Origin: CAZQYC01 sp043746555
GTDB lineage: Bacteria > Pseudomonadota > Gammaproteobacteria > Steroidobacterales > Steroidobacteraceae
DNA: 17,213 nucleotides
Direction: 5' to 3'
Assembly: GCA_043746555.1 (NCBI GenBank)
Contig: JAYTQU010000062.1
Location: forward strand, 1-17,213
Numbering within the stretch: position 1 is the first letter of the stretch; each line of letters starts with the position of its first letter. The notes under the pieces were generated by a model. That model was given only the letters and a program-made list of their open reading frames with translations, did no database searches and was not told the origin of the DNA. A program made the position numbers and the translations under genes. Below are positions 1 through 7,217 of the stretch, in pieces.

Positions 1-446
1 CCGGTCAGTCGTTGGCGCTCTACCCGAGTCTGGCGTTCACTGCCGTGGCTTTCACGATGGTGTTGCTCGCCGAGAATGCGCGCATTCCTGTCGATAATCC
101 CGCGACGCATCTTGAACTCACGATGATTCACGAGGCGCTGTTGCTTGAGTATTCGGCGCGGCACTTAGCGTTAATGGAGTGGGCCGCAGCATTAAAGCTC
201 TTTAATTATGCATGTATTGGATTCGCGCTCTTTATTCCGTGGGGAACGGCGACGCACTCGACGCCGCTCGCGCTGGGTGCGGCGGTGGTCATCCTGTGCA
301 TCAAACTACTGGTTGCTGGCGCTGCGCTAGCGCTTATCGAAACCGTGTCCGCCAAATTGCGTGTGTTCCGTGCGCCGGAGTTTTTGGCTAGCGCGTTTTT
401 GTTCGCGGTGCTCGGCTTGCTAGTACGTTTGTTGCTGGGAGCGTGA
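1..446 (+). CDS. hyfC: Hydrogenase-4-like membrane subunit C (HyfC/HycD, NuoH-like), 3' part
   Basis: This is the C-terminal 147 codons of a membrane protein, read from base 3; its start lies before the window. The signature ENARIPVDNPATHLELTMIH is typical of the HyfC/HycD branch of the NuoH (complex I ND1) family, the membrane subunit that couples the peripheral redox arm to the proton-translocating antiporter-like subunits. Three hydrophobic segments follow the motif, and it ends with TGA at 444-446. The next gene starts on an overlapping GTGA, so the two are translationally coupled. By family synteny hyfB should lie just upstream; that is not visible here. Because the HyfG of this operon lacks its NiFe ligands, this subunit probably serves an Ehr complex and not a hydrogenase. 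Confidence 0.88.
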   Translation, partial: GQSLALYPSLAFTAVAFTMVLLAENARIPVDNPATHLELTMIHEALLLEYSARHLALMEWAAALKLFNYACIGFALFIPWGTATHSTPLALGAAVVILCIKLLVAGAALALIETVSAKLRVFRAPEFLASAFLFAVLGLLVRLLLGA

Positions 447-1123
447 GCGTGAACACACCCGCACTGTCATTCGATCTGCAAATTCTCAACACGCTCGCGG
501 CGCTGTTGCTGCTGCTTTCATTTTCGATGTTGTCGCAACGCCGTATTGTCACGCTGGTGAATTTACTCGCGCTGCAGGGCGCGCTCTTATGTGCGGCGAC
601 CGTGTTGCTAGCGTGGCGCACCGGCGCGACGCATTTGTACTTGTCCGCGGCGTTGACGCTGGCGCTGAAGGTGATCTTCTTACCCTGGCTCTTGCATCGC
701 CTGATTCGCAAACTTGGCGTGTATTGGGATACCGAACCGTTGCTCAACCCTGCGGGTACGATGTTGATTGGCGTCTTGATCGTCGTGTTTGCGTTCGGAC
801 TGGCGCAACCCATCACCGCGCTGGCCAATACGGCAACGCGCAATACCATCGGTATCGCCGTCGCGGTGATTCTGCTCGCGTTCCTCACCATGATTACGCG
901 GCGCAAAGCGATGTCGCAAGTGGTGGGATTCTTGTCGATGGAGAATGGTTTGTTCTTCGGCGCGATGAGCGCCAGTTACGGCATGCCAATGATCGTCGAA
1001 CTCGGCGTGGCGCTCGATGTGCTGGTCGCAATGTTGGTGCTAGGGGTGTTCTTTTTTCAGATTCGCGAACAGTTCGACAGCTTGGATCTGAAGCACCTCG
1101 AATCGCTCAAGGAGGAAAAATAA
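443..1123 (+). CDS. hyfE: Hydrogenase-4-like membrane subunit E (HyfE, NuoK-like)
   Basis: This 226-residue, strongly hydrophobic protein is close in length to E. coli HyfE (about 216). The segments around residues 10-30, 35-57, 63-82, 100-122, 130-150 and 175-205 look like membrane helices, and the tail is charged (SLDLKHLESLKEEK). HyfE is a fusion-like relative of the small NuoK subunit and belongs to the proton-translocating membrane arm. I chose GTG at 443 because it overlaps the hyfC stop as GTGA; a second GTG at 449 is possible. The AAGGAGG inside its last codons is the ribosome-binding site of hyfF. Assignment rests on the membrane pattern and the position between hyfC and hyfF. Confidence 0.85.
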   Translation: MSVNTPALSFDLQILNTLAALLLLLSFSMLSQRRIVTLVNLLALQGALLCAATVLLAWRTGATHLYLSAALTLALKVIFLPWLLHRLIRKLGVYWDTEPLLNPAGTMLIGVLIVVFAFGLAQPITALANTATRNTIGIAVAVILLAFLTMITRRKAMSQVVGFLSMENGLFFGAMSASYGMPMIVELGVALDVLVAMLVLGVFFFQIREQFDSLDLKHLESLKEEK

Positions 1124-1124
1124 C

Positions 1125-2582
1125 ATGGAGTTCATAGTTCTGCTGGGTGCCCCGTTACTTGGCGCAGCGCTGTTGGGCTCACTGGGCGGACGACGTTTTG
1201 CGCCCGAACTCAACGTTGCATTTTCGCTCGTCACGTTTCTCGCCGCCTGCGCGTTGACGGCGCGTGTTATCAGCCACGGCAACGTGACCGTCGCGCGCGA
1301 GCAGTTCTTTATCGATGCGTTCAATGTTTTCTTGGTGACACTGACGGCGTTGGTGGGACTAACTACTTCATTATTCTCGCGGCCGTATATGCGCATCGAA
1401 GCGGAGCATGGCCGCGTCACCGTGGGGCAACAACGTCTCTATCACAGCATGTATCAACTCTTCATGGCGACGATGTTGATTGCGCTTACCACCAACAACA
1501 TGGGGCTCATGTGGGTGGCGATGGAGGCGGCGACGTTATCGACCGTATTGTTGGTGACCTTGTATCGCACGCCCGCGGCGCTCGAAGCGGGTTGGAAGTA
1601 TTTTATTTTATGCGGTGTCGGTATTGCGCAAGCCTTGTTCGGAACGATCTTGCTGTACTTCGCTGCCGAGAAAATTCTAGGCGCCGAAGGCGTGAGCGCG
1701 CTGCTGTGGACGCATCTCAACGGCGTAAAGACGCAGCTTGAACCGGCGGTGCTCGGTCTCGCGTTTGTATTTCTGCTCGTGGGTTACGGCACCAAAGTGG
1801 GACTCGCGCCGCTGCATAACTGGTTACCCGATGCCCATGCCGAAGGTCCAACGCCGATTTCCGCCGTGCTGTCGGGGCTCTTACTCAATGTCGCTATGTA
1901 CGCCGTCGTGCGTTGCAAAATATTGGTTGAAGGGTCGCTGCAATCGGCGCTGCCGGGAAAAATGCTGATGGGATTTGGGCTGCTCTCGGTGGTGCTCGCG
2001 GCATTCTTTCTCTGGCGGCAGCGCGATATCAAACGATTGTTCGCGTACTCCTCGATCGAGCACATGGGCATCATCACCTTTGCGTTCGGTATGGGCGGTC
2101 CGGTGGCAAACTTCGCCGCGCTTCTGCACATGACCGTGCATTCGCTCACCAAGTCGGCCATCTTTTTTGCCGTCGGACATGCAGCACAGAAATCAGGCTC
2201 GCAGCTCATGGATAACATTCGCGGTCTCATCACCTTGAGTCCGACGGTGGGCTGGGGGTTAATGATCGGCACGCTTGCGATTCTTGGGTTGCCGCCGTTC
2301 GGCGTGTTCGCGAGTGAATTTCTCATTCTCACCACGGCGATGAAGGAGCAACCGTGGGCCACGCCCATTTTACTGCTGGCGCTTGGTGTGGCGTTCGCTG
2401 CTATTTTTGGCCGCGTGCAGTCGATGGTGTTTGGCGAGACGACCGCCAAGCGATTGCCGCATCCGCCTGCGTTGCTGCCGGTGTTTGCACATCTGGGTAT
2501 CGTGTTGGTGCTCGGCTTATTTATTCCGCCGTATCTTGCGGATTGGTATCGTGCCGCTGCGCGACTGATCGGAGGCGAGTGA
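1125..2582 (+). CDS. hyfF: Hydrogenase-4-like antiporter-type subunit F (HyfF, NuoL/M/N family)
   Basis: This 485-residue polytopic protein belongs to the NuoL/NuoM/NuoN and Mrp-antiporter family that moves protons across the inner membrane. Family landmarks are visible: GLMWVAMEAATLSTVLLV with the conserved Glu of TM5, KVGLAPLHNWLPDAHAEGPT with the TM7 Lys and Pro-rich loop, KRLFAYSSIEHMG, and HMTVHSLTKSAIFFAVG. The length matches E. coli HyfF (about 526) and NuoM-type proteins. The start at ATG 1125 has a strong AAGGAGG Shine-Dalgarno about 8 nt upstream. The stop is followed one base later by the hyfG start, so the genes are co-translated. The key ionisable residues look intact, so proton pumping is plausible even though the catalytic subunit has changed. 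Confidence 0.92.
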   Translation: MEFIVLLGAPLLGAALLGSLGGRRFAPELNVAFSLVTFLAACALTARVISHGNVTVAREQFFIDAFNVFLVTLTALVGLTTSLFSRPYMRIEAEHGRVTVGQQRLYHSMYQLFMATMLIALTTNNMGLMWVAMEAATLSTVLLVTLYRTPAALEAGWKYFILCGVGIAQALFGTILLYFAAEKILGAEGVSALLWTHLNGVKTQLEPAVLGLAFVFLLVGYGTKVGLAPLHNWLPDAHAEGPTPISAVLSGLLLNVAMYAVVRCKILVEGSLQSALPGKMLMGFGLLSVVLAAFFLWRQRDIKRLFAYSSIEHMGIITFAFGMGGPVANFAALLHMTVHSLTKSAIFFAVGHAAQKSGSQLMDNIRGLITLSPTVGWGLMIGTLAILGLPPFGVFASEFLILTTAMKEQPWATPILLLALGVAFAAIFGRVQSMVFGETTAKRLPHPPALLPVFAHLGIVLVLGLFIPPYLADWYRAAARLIGGE

Positions 2583-2583
2583 G

Positions 2584-4143
2584 ATGGAATTGCGCTGGTG
2601 GTTCGAACAAGCGAAACAACGCGGCACTCGCGAGCAGGGTGCGCCGGGTGTGCAAGCGCTCAAGGTGACGCGCGACGAATGGCGGTCTGCGGCGGAACAC
2701 ATTGCGGCGGGCGGTGGTCGCTTGATTGCGTTGTGGGCGAGTTGCGATAGCACTGGCGTGCGCACCGTGCAATCGGCCTTCATCGGTGATCCGGGTGTGC
2801 TGGTGTTGTGTCTACCGTTGGCCGCGACCAACACGTACTACCCTGGCATCGAGCATGTTTTTCCGTGCGCGAGCCGCATGCAGCGGGCCGTCGCAGACTT
2901 GAACGGATTGCGTACGACGGATGTGGATACGCGCCCATGGCTAGATCACGCGGCATGGCCTGCGGATTTTTATCCGCTCGCGACAGTGACTTCGACAACG
3001 GCTTCGCCAGCGGCATCCGATGCGGCCATCGACAATTATGCGTTTGTGCACGTCGAAGGCGAAGGCGTGCATGAGATTGCCGTGGGGCCTGTGCACGCGG
3101 GCATCATTGAGCCCGGACATTTTCGATTTTCCGTCGTCGGCGAAAAAGTGCTGCGGCTCGAACAACGCTTAGGCTATGTGCACAAAGGCATCGAGCGGCG
3201 CTTTACCGAGTTGCCGTTACTTGAAGGCCATCGATTAGCCGCGCGCGTCTCTGGCGATTCGGCGGTCGCATTTTCCTGGGCGTATTGTCAGGCACTGGAA
3301 GGGTTGGCCTTTCTCACGATGCCGAAACGCGCGCAGTGGTTGCGTGCTGTCGCGTTGGAGTTGGAACGGATCGCCAATCACTTGGGTGACCTGGGTGCAC
3401 TCGGCAACGATGCGGGGCTGGCATTCGGCCTGTCGCAGTTTTCGCGGCTTAAGGAACAACTGCTGCGAGTCAGCGAGCAAGCATGGGGGCAACGATATCT
3501 GCTCGACTTCATTGTGCCCGGCGGCACACACAGCGATTTGTCGCCCACCCACGCCTCGCAACTGCTCGCGTGTCTCGAATCGATCGGCGTCGAGGTGGCC
3601 ACGCTGCGATCCATCTACGATGAACACGCGGGATTGCGTGATCGTTTTGCCGGTGCGGGCATCGTGACGCCGGAACTGGCCGCGAAACTCGGACTAACGG
3701 GTCTTGCAGGACGCGCAAGCGGACAAAGTTTCGACTTGCGCGTCGATCTACCGTGCGAGCCGTACGTCGAACTCGCACCCAATAAAGTCACCTACACCGA
3801 AGGCGATGTCGCCGCCCGCGTCGCCGTGCGCTTCGACGAGTTGGTCGAATCGATTCGTCTGGTGCAATCGTTTATCAATCATCTGCCGTCGGGACCCCAT
3901 CGAAGTCCGGTGCCGTTACCCAAGGAAGGCGCGTGCGGACTCGGTCTGATAGAAGGTTGGCGAGGTCCGGTTTTAGTTGCGTTGGAAGCAGGCGGCAGTG
4001 GATCGATTCGTCGTTGTCATGCGCACGATCCTTCCTGGCAAAACTGGCCGGTGCTAGAGCACGCCATCATCGGCAACATCGTCCCGGATTTTCCGCTGAT
4101 CAATAAGTCGTTCAATCTCTCCTACAGCGGACACGATTTGTAA
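2584..4143 (+). CDS. hyfG: Hydrogenase-4-like large subunit (NuoC-NuoD-like fusion) without NiFe ligands; Ehr-type
   Basis: This 519-residue protein has a NuoC-like N-terminal domain (about 1-135) and a NuoD/hydrogenase-large-subunit domain (about 160-519). The family features EIAVGPVHAGIIEPGHFRF and RLGYVHKGIERRF (about 165-207) are clear. In true group 4 hydrogenases an N-terminal CGxC and a C-terminal CxxC bind the Ni-Fe(CN)2CO centre. Here the N-terminal site reads RVSGDS, with Ser223 and Ser226 in place of Cys. The C-terminal site reads FNLSYSGHDL, with Ser513 and Gly516 in place of Cys. The protein ends three residues later, so there is no extension for a maturation protease to remove. 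The reading is a catalytic subunit related to hydrogenases but unable to bind NiFe, as in the Ehr complexes. Its true substrate is unknown. Confidence 0.9.
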   Translation: MELRWWFEQAKQRGTREQGAPGVQALKVTRDEWRSAAEHIAAGGGRLIALWASCDSTGVRTVQSAFIGDPGVLVLCLPLAATNTYYPGIEHVFPCASRMQRAVADLNGLRTTDVDTRPWLDHAAWPADFYPLATVTSTTASPAASDAAIDNYAFVHVEGEGVHEIAVGPVHAGIIEPGHFRFSVVGEKVLRLEQRLGYVHKGIERRFTELPLLEGHRLAARVSGDSAVAFSWAYCQALEGLAFLTMPKRAQWLRAVALELERIANHLGDLGALGNDAGLAFGLSQFSRLKEQLLRVSEQAWGQRYLLDFIVPGGTHSDLSPTHASQLLACLESIGVEVATLRSIYDEHAGLRDRFAGAGIVTPELAAKLGLTGLAGRASGQSFDLRVDLPCEPYVELAPNKVTYTEGDVAARVAVRFDELVESIRLVQSFINHLPSGPHRSPVPLPKEGACGLGLIEGWRGPVLVALEAGGSGSIRRCHAHDPSWQNWPVLEHAIIGNIVPDFPLINKSFNLSYSGHDL

Positions 4144-4148
4144 TTGCC

Positions 4149-4670
4149 ATGTGGAAAACACTGCATCAAATTTATAGCATTGGAATTGTTACCGAGACCC
4201 CACCGGTAGCGGACGAAGCAATGCGCATCCGTAGCGAACTGCAAACGCGCATTCTGCAAGTGCTCGGCCGCGCGCTCAACATTCGCGCCGTGGATGCGGG
4301 TTCGTGCAACGGTTGCGAGCTTGAGATTCACGCGCTGAATAATCCCCTCTACAACATCGAAGCCTTGGGCATCCGGTTTGTGGCGAGTCCGCGTCATGCA
4401 GATTTATTGCTCGTGACCGGACCGGTCGCAAAAAACATGGAAGTGGCGCTCAAGCGTACTTACGAGGCGACGCCCGACCCGAAGCTGGTCGTGGCAATTG
4501 GCGATTGCGGTTGCACCGGCGGTGTCTTCGGCACCGGCTACGCAAGCTGCGGGCAAGTGTCCAACGTGATTCCGGTCGATGTCGCCGTGCCGGGTTGTCC
4601 GCCGAGTCCTACGCAGATACTTGCAGGAATTCTCACCGCAATTTCCGCGCCGCGTACGGCGACGCGCTGA
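4149..4670 (+). CDS. hyfI: Hydrogenase-4-like small subunit (HyfI, NuoB-like, [4Fe-4S])
   Basis: This 173-residue protein of the NuoB / hydrogenase small-subunit family carries one [4Fe-4S] cluster next to the large-subunit active site. The four expected ligands are visible: Cys53 and Cys56 (SCNGCELE), Cys120 (GDCGCTGG) and Cys150 (VPGCPPSP). It is shorter than E. coli HyfI (about 252), but the core fold is complete. The ATG at 4149 lies five bases after the hyfG stop. Retention of the cluster ligands while the large subunit has lost its NiFe ligands suggests the complex still transfers electrons. It is the last recognisable subunit of the operon. No HyfA-type ferredoxin, HyfD or Hyp maturation genes follow within the window. 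Confidence 0.9.
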   Translation: MWKTLHQIYSIGIVTETPPVADEAMRIRSELQTRILQVLGRALNIRAVDAGSCNGCELEIHALNNPLYNIEALGIRFVASPRHADLLLVTGPVAKNMEVALKRTYEATPDPKLVVAIGDCGCTGGVFGTGYASCGQVSNVIPVDVAVPGCPPSPTQILAGILTAISAPRTATR

Positions 4671-4693
4671 GTTAGTCGCATCGCAAGCGCGTC

Positions 4694-4918
4694 ATGCGTC
4701 AATACGACACCTTTCAATCCATGGTGATTTGTCCGGCTTGCGGGACTTCCAAAATCATGCGCATTTCGACTGAGTGGCAGCGTCGCTTTTGGACCTGTCC
4801 CGGATGTCGCGAACTGAGGCAGGTGCGCGACGACGAGTGCTGCATTTTCTGTCGCTACGGCGATGCGCCGTGCGCGCAAGGCCGCCTGCGAGCCGCCAAG
4901 GCGATCACTCGTACCTAG
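4694..4918 (+). CDS. Small Cys-rich GDCCVxC-like zinc-ribbon protein
   Basis: This 74-residue protein has eight cysteines in three groups: Cys13/Cys16 (CPAC), Cys35/Cys38 (CPGC), then ECCIFCRYGDAPC (Cys49, 50, 53, 60). The last block resembles the GDCCVFCSYG...CPP motif of the family called GDCCVxC domain-containing (seleno)proteins, with Asp-Glu for Gly-Asp and the final CPP degenerate (CAQ). In some family members the third Cys is selenocysteine; here it is ordinary Cys. The two CxxC pairs suggest a zinc ribbon. Its cellular role is unknown to me. No good Shine-Dalgarno precedes 4694, and ATG 4721 is an alternative start that keeps all the cysteines. It lies 23 bp after hyfI and probably in the same transcript. 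Confidence 0.7.
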   Translation: MRQYDTFQSMVICPACGTSKIMRISTEWQRRFWTCPGCRELRQVRDDECCIFCRYGDAPCAQGRLRAAKAITRT

Positions 4919-4932
4919 CGCCGAGTCGTGTG

Positions 4933-5334
4933 ATGCAAACTCATTTTTCCGACGTGGACATTTTGCCGACCGCGATCTTCGATCCGGATCTTGAGCGCGG
5001 CGAATGGCTGGCGACGCAGTTAGAGGAAGAAGGATTTGCTGTAGAAATGGCCAATAGCGCCGATGATCTATTAGCGAGTGTGCGCAAAACGTACTTCCGC
5101 ACGCTGGTCGTCGTGGCGGATCTGAGCGATAGCAGCTGTCTGCGGTTTCTCGACGACCTGCGCCGGGTATCGCCGCGCAGCTGGCTGATCGTGGCGAACA
5201 CCATTGTGAGCGAGCCTAAGCTCGAACTTGTCCATCGACACGGCATCGATGCGCTGTTGGCCGCGCCAATCTATCCGGAGGAATTGGCGCGGCGCATTGC
5301 GGCGTTTCGGCTGCATTCGCGGCCATCGTTCTGA
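4933..5334 (+). CDS. Degenerate receiver-domain (CheY-like) protein
   Basis: This 133-residue protein is read as a stand-alone receiver domain. Expected elements are an N-terminal acidic pair (FDPD, Asp17 and Asp19), a phospho-acceptor-like Asp63 after strand 3 (LVVVADLSD), and a Thr/Ser position after strand 4 (IVANT). The invariant Lys of the C-terminal KP motif is replaced: the sequence is LLAAPIYPEEL, with Ala111 at the Lys position. The Asp63 surroundings also lack the usual pattern. Phosphorylation-driven switching is therefore doubtful, and it may be a pseudo-receiver acting by protein contact. No DNA-binding domain follows. The open frame extends upstream into the preceding gene, but ATG 4933 is the first start after that gene ends and gives a normal receiver length. 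Confidence 0.6.
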   Translation: MQTHFSDVDILPTAIFDPDLERGEWLATQLEEEGFAVEMANSADDLLASVRKTYFRTLVVVADLSDSSCLRFLDDLRRVSPRSWLIVANTIVSEPKLELVHRHGIDALLAAPIYPEELARRIAAFRLHSRPSF

Positions 5335-5362
5335 ACCATTGATAAGCACTAAAGCTACAACC

Positions 5363-5518
5363 ATGTCAGAAAACATTTTGCTGTTCGCTTTTAAGGATAA
5401 TATTCCAGAATCGATAGACGACCATTTGGCGGTACGTGCAATCCACTTACGCTCGCGGTTAAAATTGAATTTCCCGCGCTATTTGCAACGCATTGATAAA
5501 GCCCAGGCGTTTGCGTAA
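5363..5518 (+). CDS. Hypothetical 51-residue protein
   Basis: This short open frame between the receiver-like gene and csrA starts MSENILLFAFKDN and ends with TAA. I do not recognise a family. The sequence mixes hydrophobic and acidic residues in the first half with a basic stretch (HLRSRLKLNFPRYLQRI) in the second, and no signal peptide or cysteine is seen. The start has no clear Shine-Dalgarno. Base composition here is visibly more AT-rich than in the hyf genes, which may indicate a different origin. It could be a genuine small protein, the remnant of a longer gene, or non-coding. Its position 23 bp upstream of csrA would fit a shared transcript. Confidence 0.35.
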   Translation: MSENILLFAFKDNIPESIDDHLAVRAIHLRSRLKLNFPRYLQRIDKAQAFA

Positions 5519-5541
5519 CACTCAGGGAAATGGCACTAACG

Positions 5542-5739
5542 ATGTTAATTCTCACACAGCGAGTCGGCGAGAACGTTAAGATTGGCGACAACGTCAAGGT
5601 GACTGTGCTGGGTGTAAAAGGCAATCCAGTTTGAGTCGACATCGATGCGCCGAAGGACGTCGCTGTCCATCGAGAGGAGATTTATCAGCGCATCAAAGAC
5701 GAGGCAGGTGGCGAGCATTTACGTAATGGCAACTCATAG
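5542..5739 (+). pseudogene. csrA: csrA-like carbon-storage regulator interrupted by in-frame TGA
   Basis: Read through one stop, the 65-codon frame is a clear CsrA/RsmA: MLILTQRVGENVKIGDNVKV, then TVLGVKGNPV, stop, VDIDAPKDVAVHREEIYQRI and a short tail. CsrA is a dimeric RNA-binding regulator that acts on GGA motifs in mRNA leaders. The TGA at 5632-5634 stands where the family has Arg31 (V-R-I), so CGA to TGA would explain it. Frame and conservation continue normally afterwards, including Arg44 in VHREEIY. Arg6 of the family RNA-binding face is Gln here. The 30-residue product before the stop would lack half of the dimer fold and should not function. Only a weak GGGA stands upstream. A recent nonsense mutation or a base-call error is likelier than recoding. 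Confidence 0.8.
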
Positions 5740-5805
5740 TTTCGCAGACTTGCATTGTTGGAATTGAAGCCTGATGGGGCGAATCATTTGATGCGGTATC
5801 GCAAA

Positions 5806-7137
5806 TCACTCACGTTGCATCCACTGGTCTGCCGCGCGTTCGATCATGCTTTTGTTCATCTGATAAATCGGTGCGAAGCCGCCGCCTTGCGTGCGGAAAT
5901 TGGTGGTTTGACCTTGATACAAGCGCGCGGCCATTAGCTGGATTTCACCCGCATACACGTAATTGCGCACATCGAACTTCAACGCGCGTTGGTCGTCGCC
6001 ACTGCCGATCCATCGCTCGCCGGGCGGTACGCACTGCTGCGCGATGTAATCGCCCTTCAATACATCGGCAAATGCGGAGCGCGTGATTTTGTCGCCGCGA
6101 TAAGTTCCGCGACTTCCAAATCCGCCGGCGGGTTTGAAAAACCACTGCTTGCGTTCGCGCCACCACTGCTCAGCAGTTTTAGAGCTGACCGCAATCGTGC
6201 GCGGCACCGCTTGCAAGAGTATTTGCCGCGCATTGCGCTCAACGCCCATTGCCGTCAACTCATGCTCATCGCTCAAGAGAATGAGATTGTGTTTGTTTGC
6301 GTAAAGCGCATGGCCATGCGGATGCGGCGTCAACACCACGGCATCATCCGCATAGGCTTGCGCGAGGGCAGCGTGCTGGGGCTTTTCTAAGTAAAAATCG
6401 GTCAATCGGTTGTAAACCATATCGATGCGTTGCGCGCCGAACCACAGCGCACCCTGCGCGTAACGCAACTGATCGGCCGGCGCAATCACAGCTTGCACGC
6501 CGCGCGATTCGAAGAGCTGTCGAAACAGCAGAAACTCCGGATAGAGATATTGCTCAAGCGGCGCGTCATCGACGATAGCAATACATTCCGGCGACGGGCG
6601 GCCGTCGGTACTTTCTAGCGACAGCCGCCATTCCTGCATGAACATCGCAAAGAACGACTCCTCTAAAGCAGTGGCATTCGATTGTCTACGCAAGTAGTCG
6701 GATACTTCGACACAGCATGCCTGTTGCGCGCGCATCATCGCAACATTGAGCAACGCGCCGCCGGCATTGGTATTGATCTCGATGAGCCTGGGCCCATCAT
6801 CGGTTAGATGAAAATCGTAGCCAAGAAAAACGCTCCGAGCACGCGGCTTACGTCGCGCAATGCTCGGCGCGCGAGCCAGCACTGCTTCTTGAAAAGCGGG
6901 TAGGTTGATCACCGATTCGATAGATGCGATCGCACGGCCCATCTGCGCGGCATGGTCGTTGGATACGAACACCGGCAGTTCGGAGAATAGATGCGGATGC
7001 GTGCCAATAATGGGTTCGATGAGGCCACGTTGTTTAAGATCCGCATCCAGCCACGCATGTAGCGCCGCAACGTCGGTGCCGACGCACTGACAACGCCGAT
7101 TCATTTCTTGGACGAGTGCTTGCTCGGACGTGGCCAT
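5806..7137 (-). CDS. ATP-grasp-like protein with permuted motif order
   Basis: This 443-residue protein carries ATP-grasp signatures: FLGYDFHLTDDGPRLIEINT (about 104-123, acidic/Asn metal site with Glu120 and Asn122/Asn124, then NAGGALLN), WFFKPAGGFGSRG (about 332-344, nucleotide-binding Lys335 and Gly-rich loop) and KFDVRNYVY (Asp389, Arg391). In ordinary ATP-grasp enzymes the ExN element follows the Lys/Gly-rich loop; here it comes about 210 residues before it, as in the circularly permuted group. Such enzymes ligate a carboxylate to an amine or thiol using ATP. The substrate cannot be deduced. No signal peptide is seen. It is a single gene, divergent from arsR and converging on the csrA remnant, and no partner gene lies beside it. 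ATG 7137 is the natural start. Confidence 0.72.
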   Translation of the reverse strand: MATSEQALVQEMNRRCQCVGTDVAALHAWLDADLKQRGLIEPIIGTHPHLFSELPVFVSNDHAAQMGRAIASIESVINLPAFQEAVLARAPSIARRKPRARSVFLGYDFHLTDDGPRLIEINTNAGGALLNVAMMRAQQACCVEVSDYLRRQSNATALEESFFAMFMQEWRLSLESTDGRPSPECIAIVDDAPLEQYLYPEFLLFRQLFESRGVQAVIAPADQLRYAQGALWFGAQRIDMVYNRLTDFYLEKPQHAALAQAYADDAVVLTPHPHGHALYANKHNLILLSDEHELTAMGVERNARQILLQAVPRTIAVSSKTAEQWWRERKQWFFKPAGGFGSRGTYRGDKITRSAFADVLKGDYIAQQCVPPGERWIGSGDDQRALKFDVRNYVYAGEIQLMAARLYQGQTTNFRTQGGGFAPIYQMNKSMIERAADQWMQRE

Positions 7138-7163
7138 TGTCGCATCGACCCAATTGTTTCATC

Positions 7164-7175
7164 GATTTGCAAATC
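7164..7175. promoter_or_regulatory. 12-bp perfect palindrome, candidate operator
   Basis: GATTTGCAAATC is a perfect dyad in the 78-bp space between the divergent ATP-grasp gene and arsR, followed by the arsR promoter. A transcription factor site serving either gene is an inference from symmetry and position only. Confidence 0.35.
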
Positions 7176-7180
7176 AGGGC

Positions 7181-7217
7181 TTGCAATATATCGATAATTT
7201 CATAAAATTGAAATCAT
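7181..7217 (+). promoter_or_regulatory. arsR promoter overlapped by an inverted repeat (candidate ArsR operator)
   Basis: A -35-like TTGCAA (7181-7186) and -10-like TAAAAT (7203-7208) are separated by 16 bp. The arms ATAATTTCA (7194-7202) and TGAAATCAT (7209-7217) form an inverted repeat matching at 8 of 9 positions, centred on the -10 box. ArsR repressors typically bind AT-rich dyads over the -10 region. The predicted transcription start falls at or just before the ATG at 7216, and there is no Shine-Dalgarno, so arsR may be translated from a leaderless mRNA. Confidence 0.5.

Noticed and set aside
388..906. Minus-strand frame of 172 codons opposite hyfE
   Set aside because: Antisense to HyfE membrane helices, no recognisable motif.
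1784..2449. Long minus-strand open frame (221 codons) opposite hyfF
   Set aside because: It is antisense to a strongly conserved NuoL/M/N-type gene and the protein shows no family motif; a shadow frame.
2584..4670. Functional NiFe hydrogenase
   Set aside because: All four NiFe cysteines of the large subunit are replaced and no maturation genes are visible.
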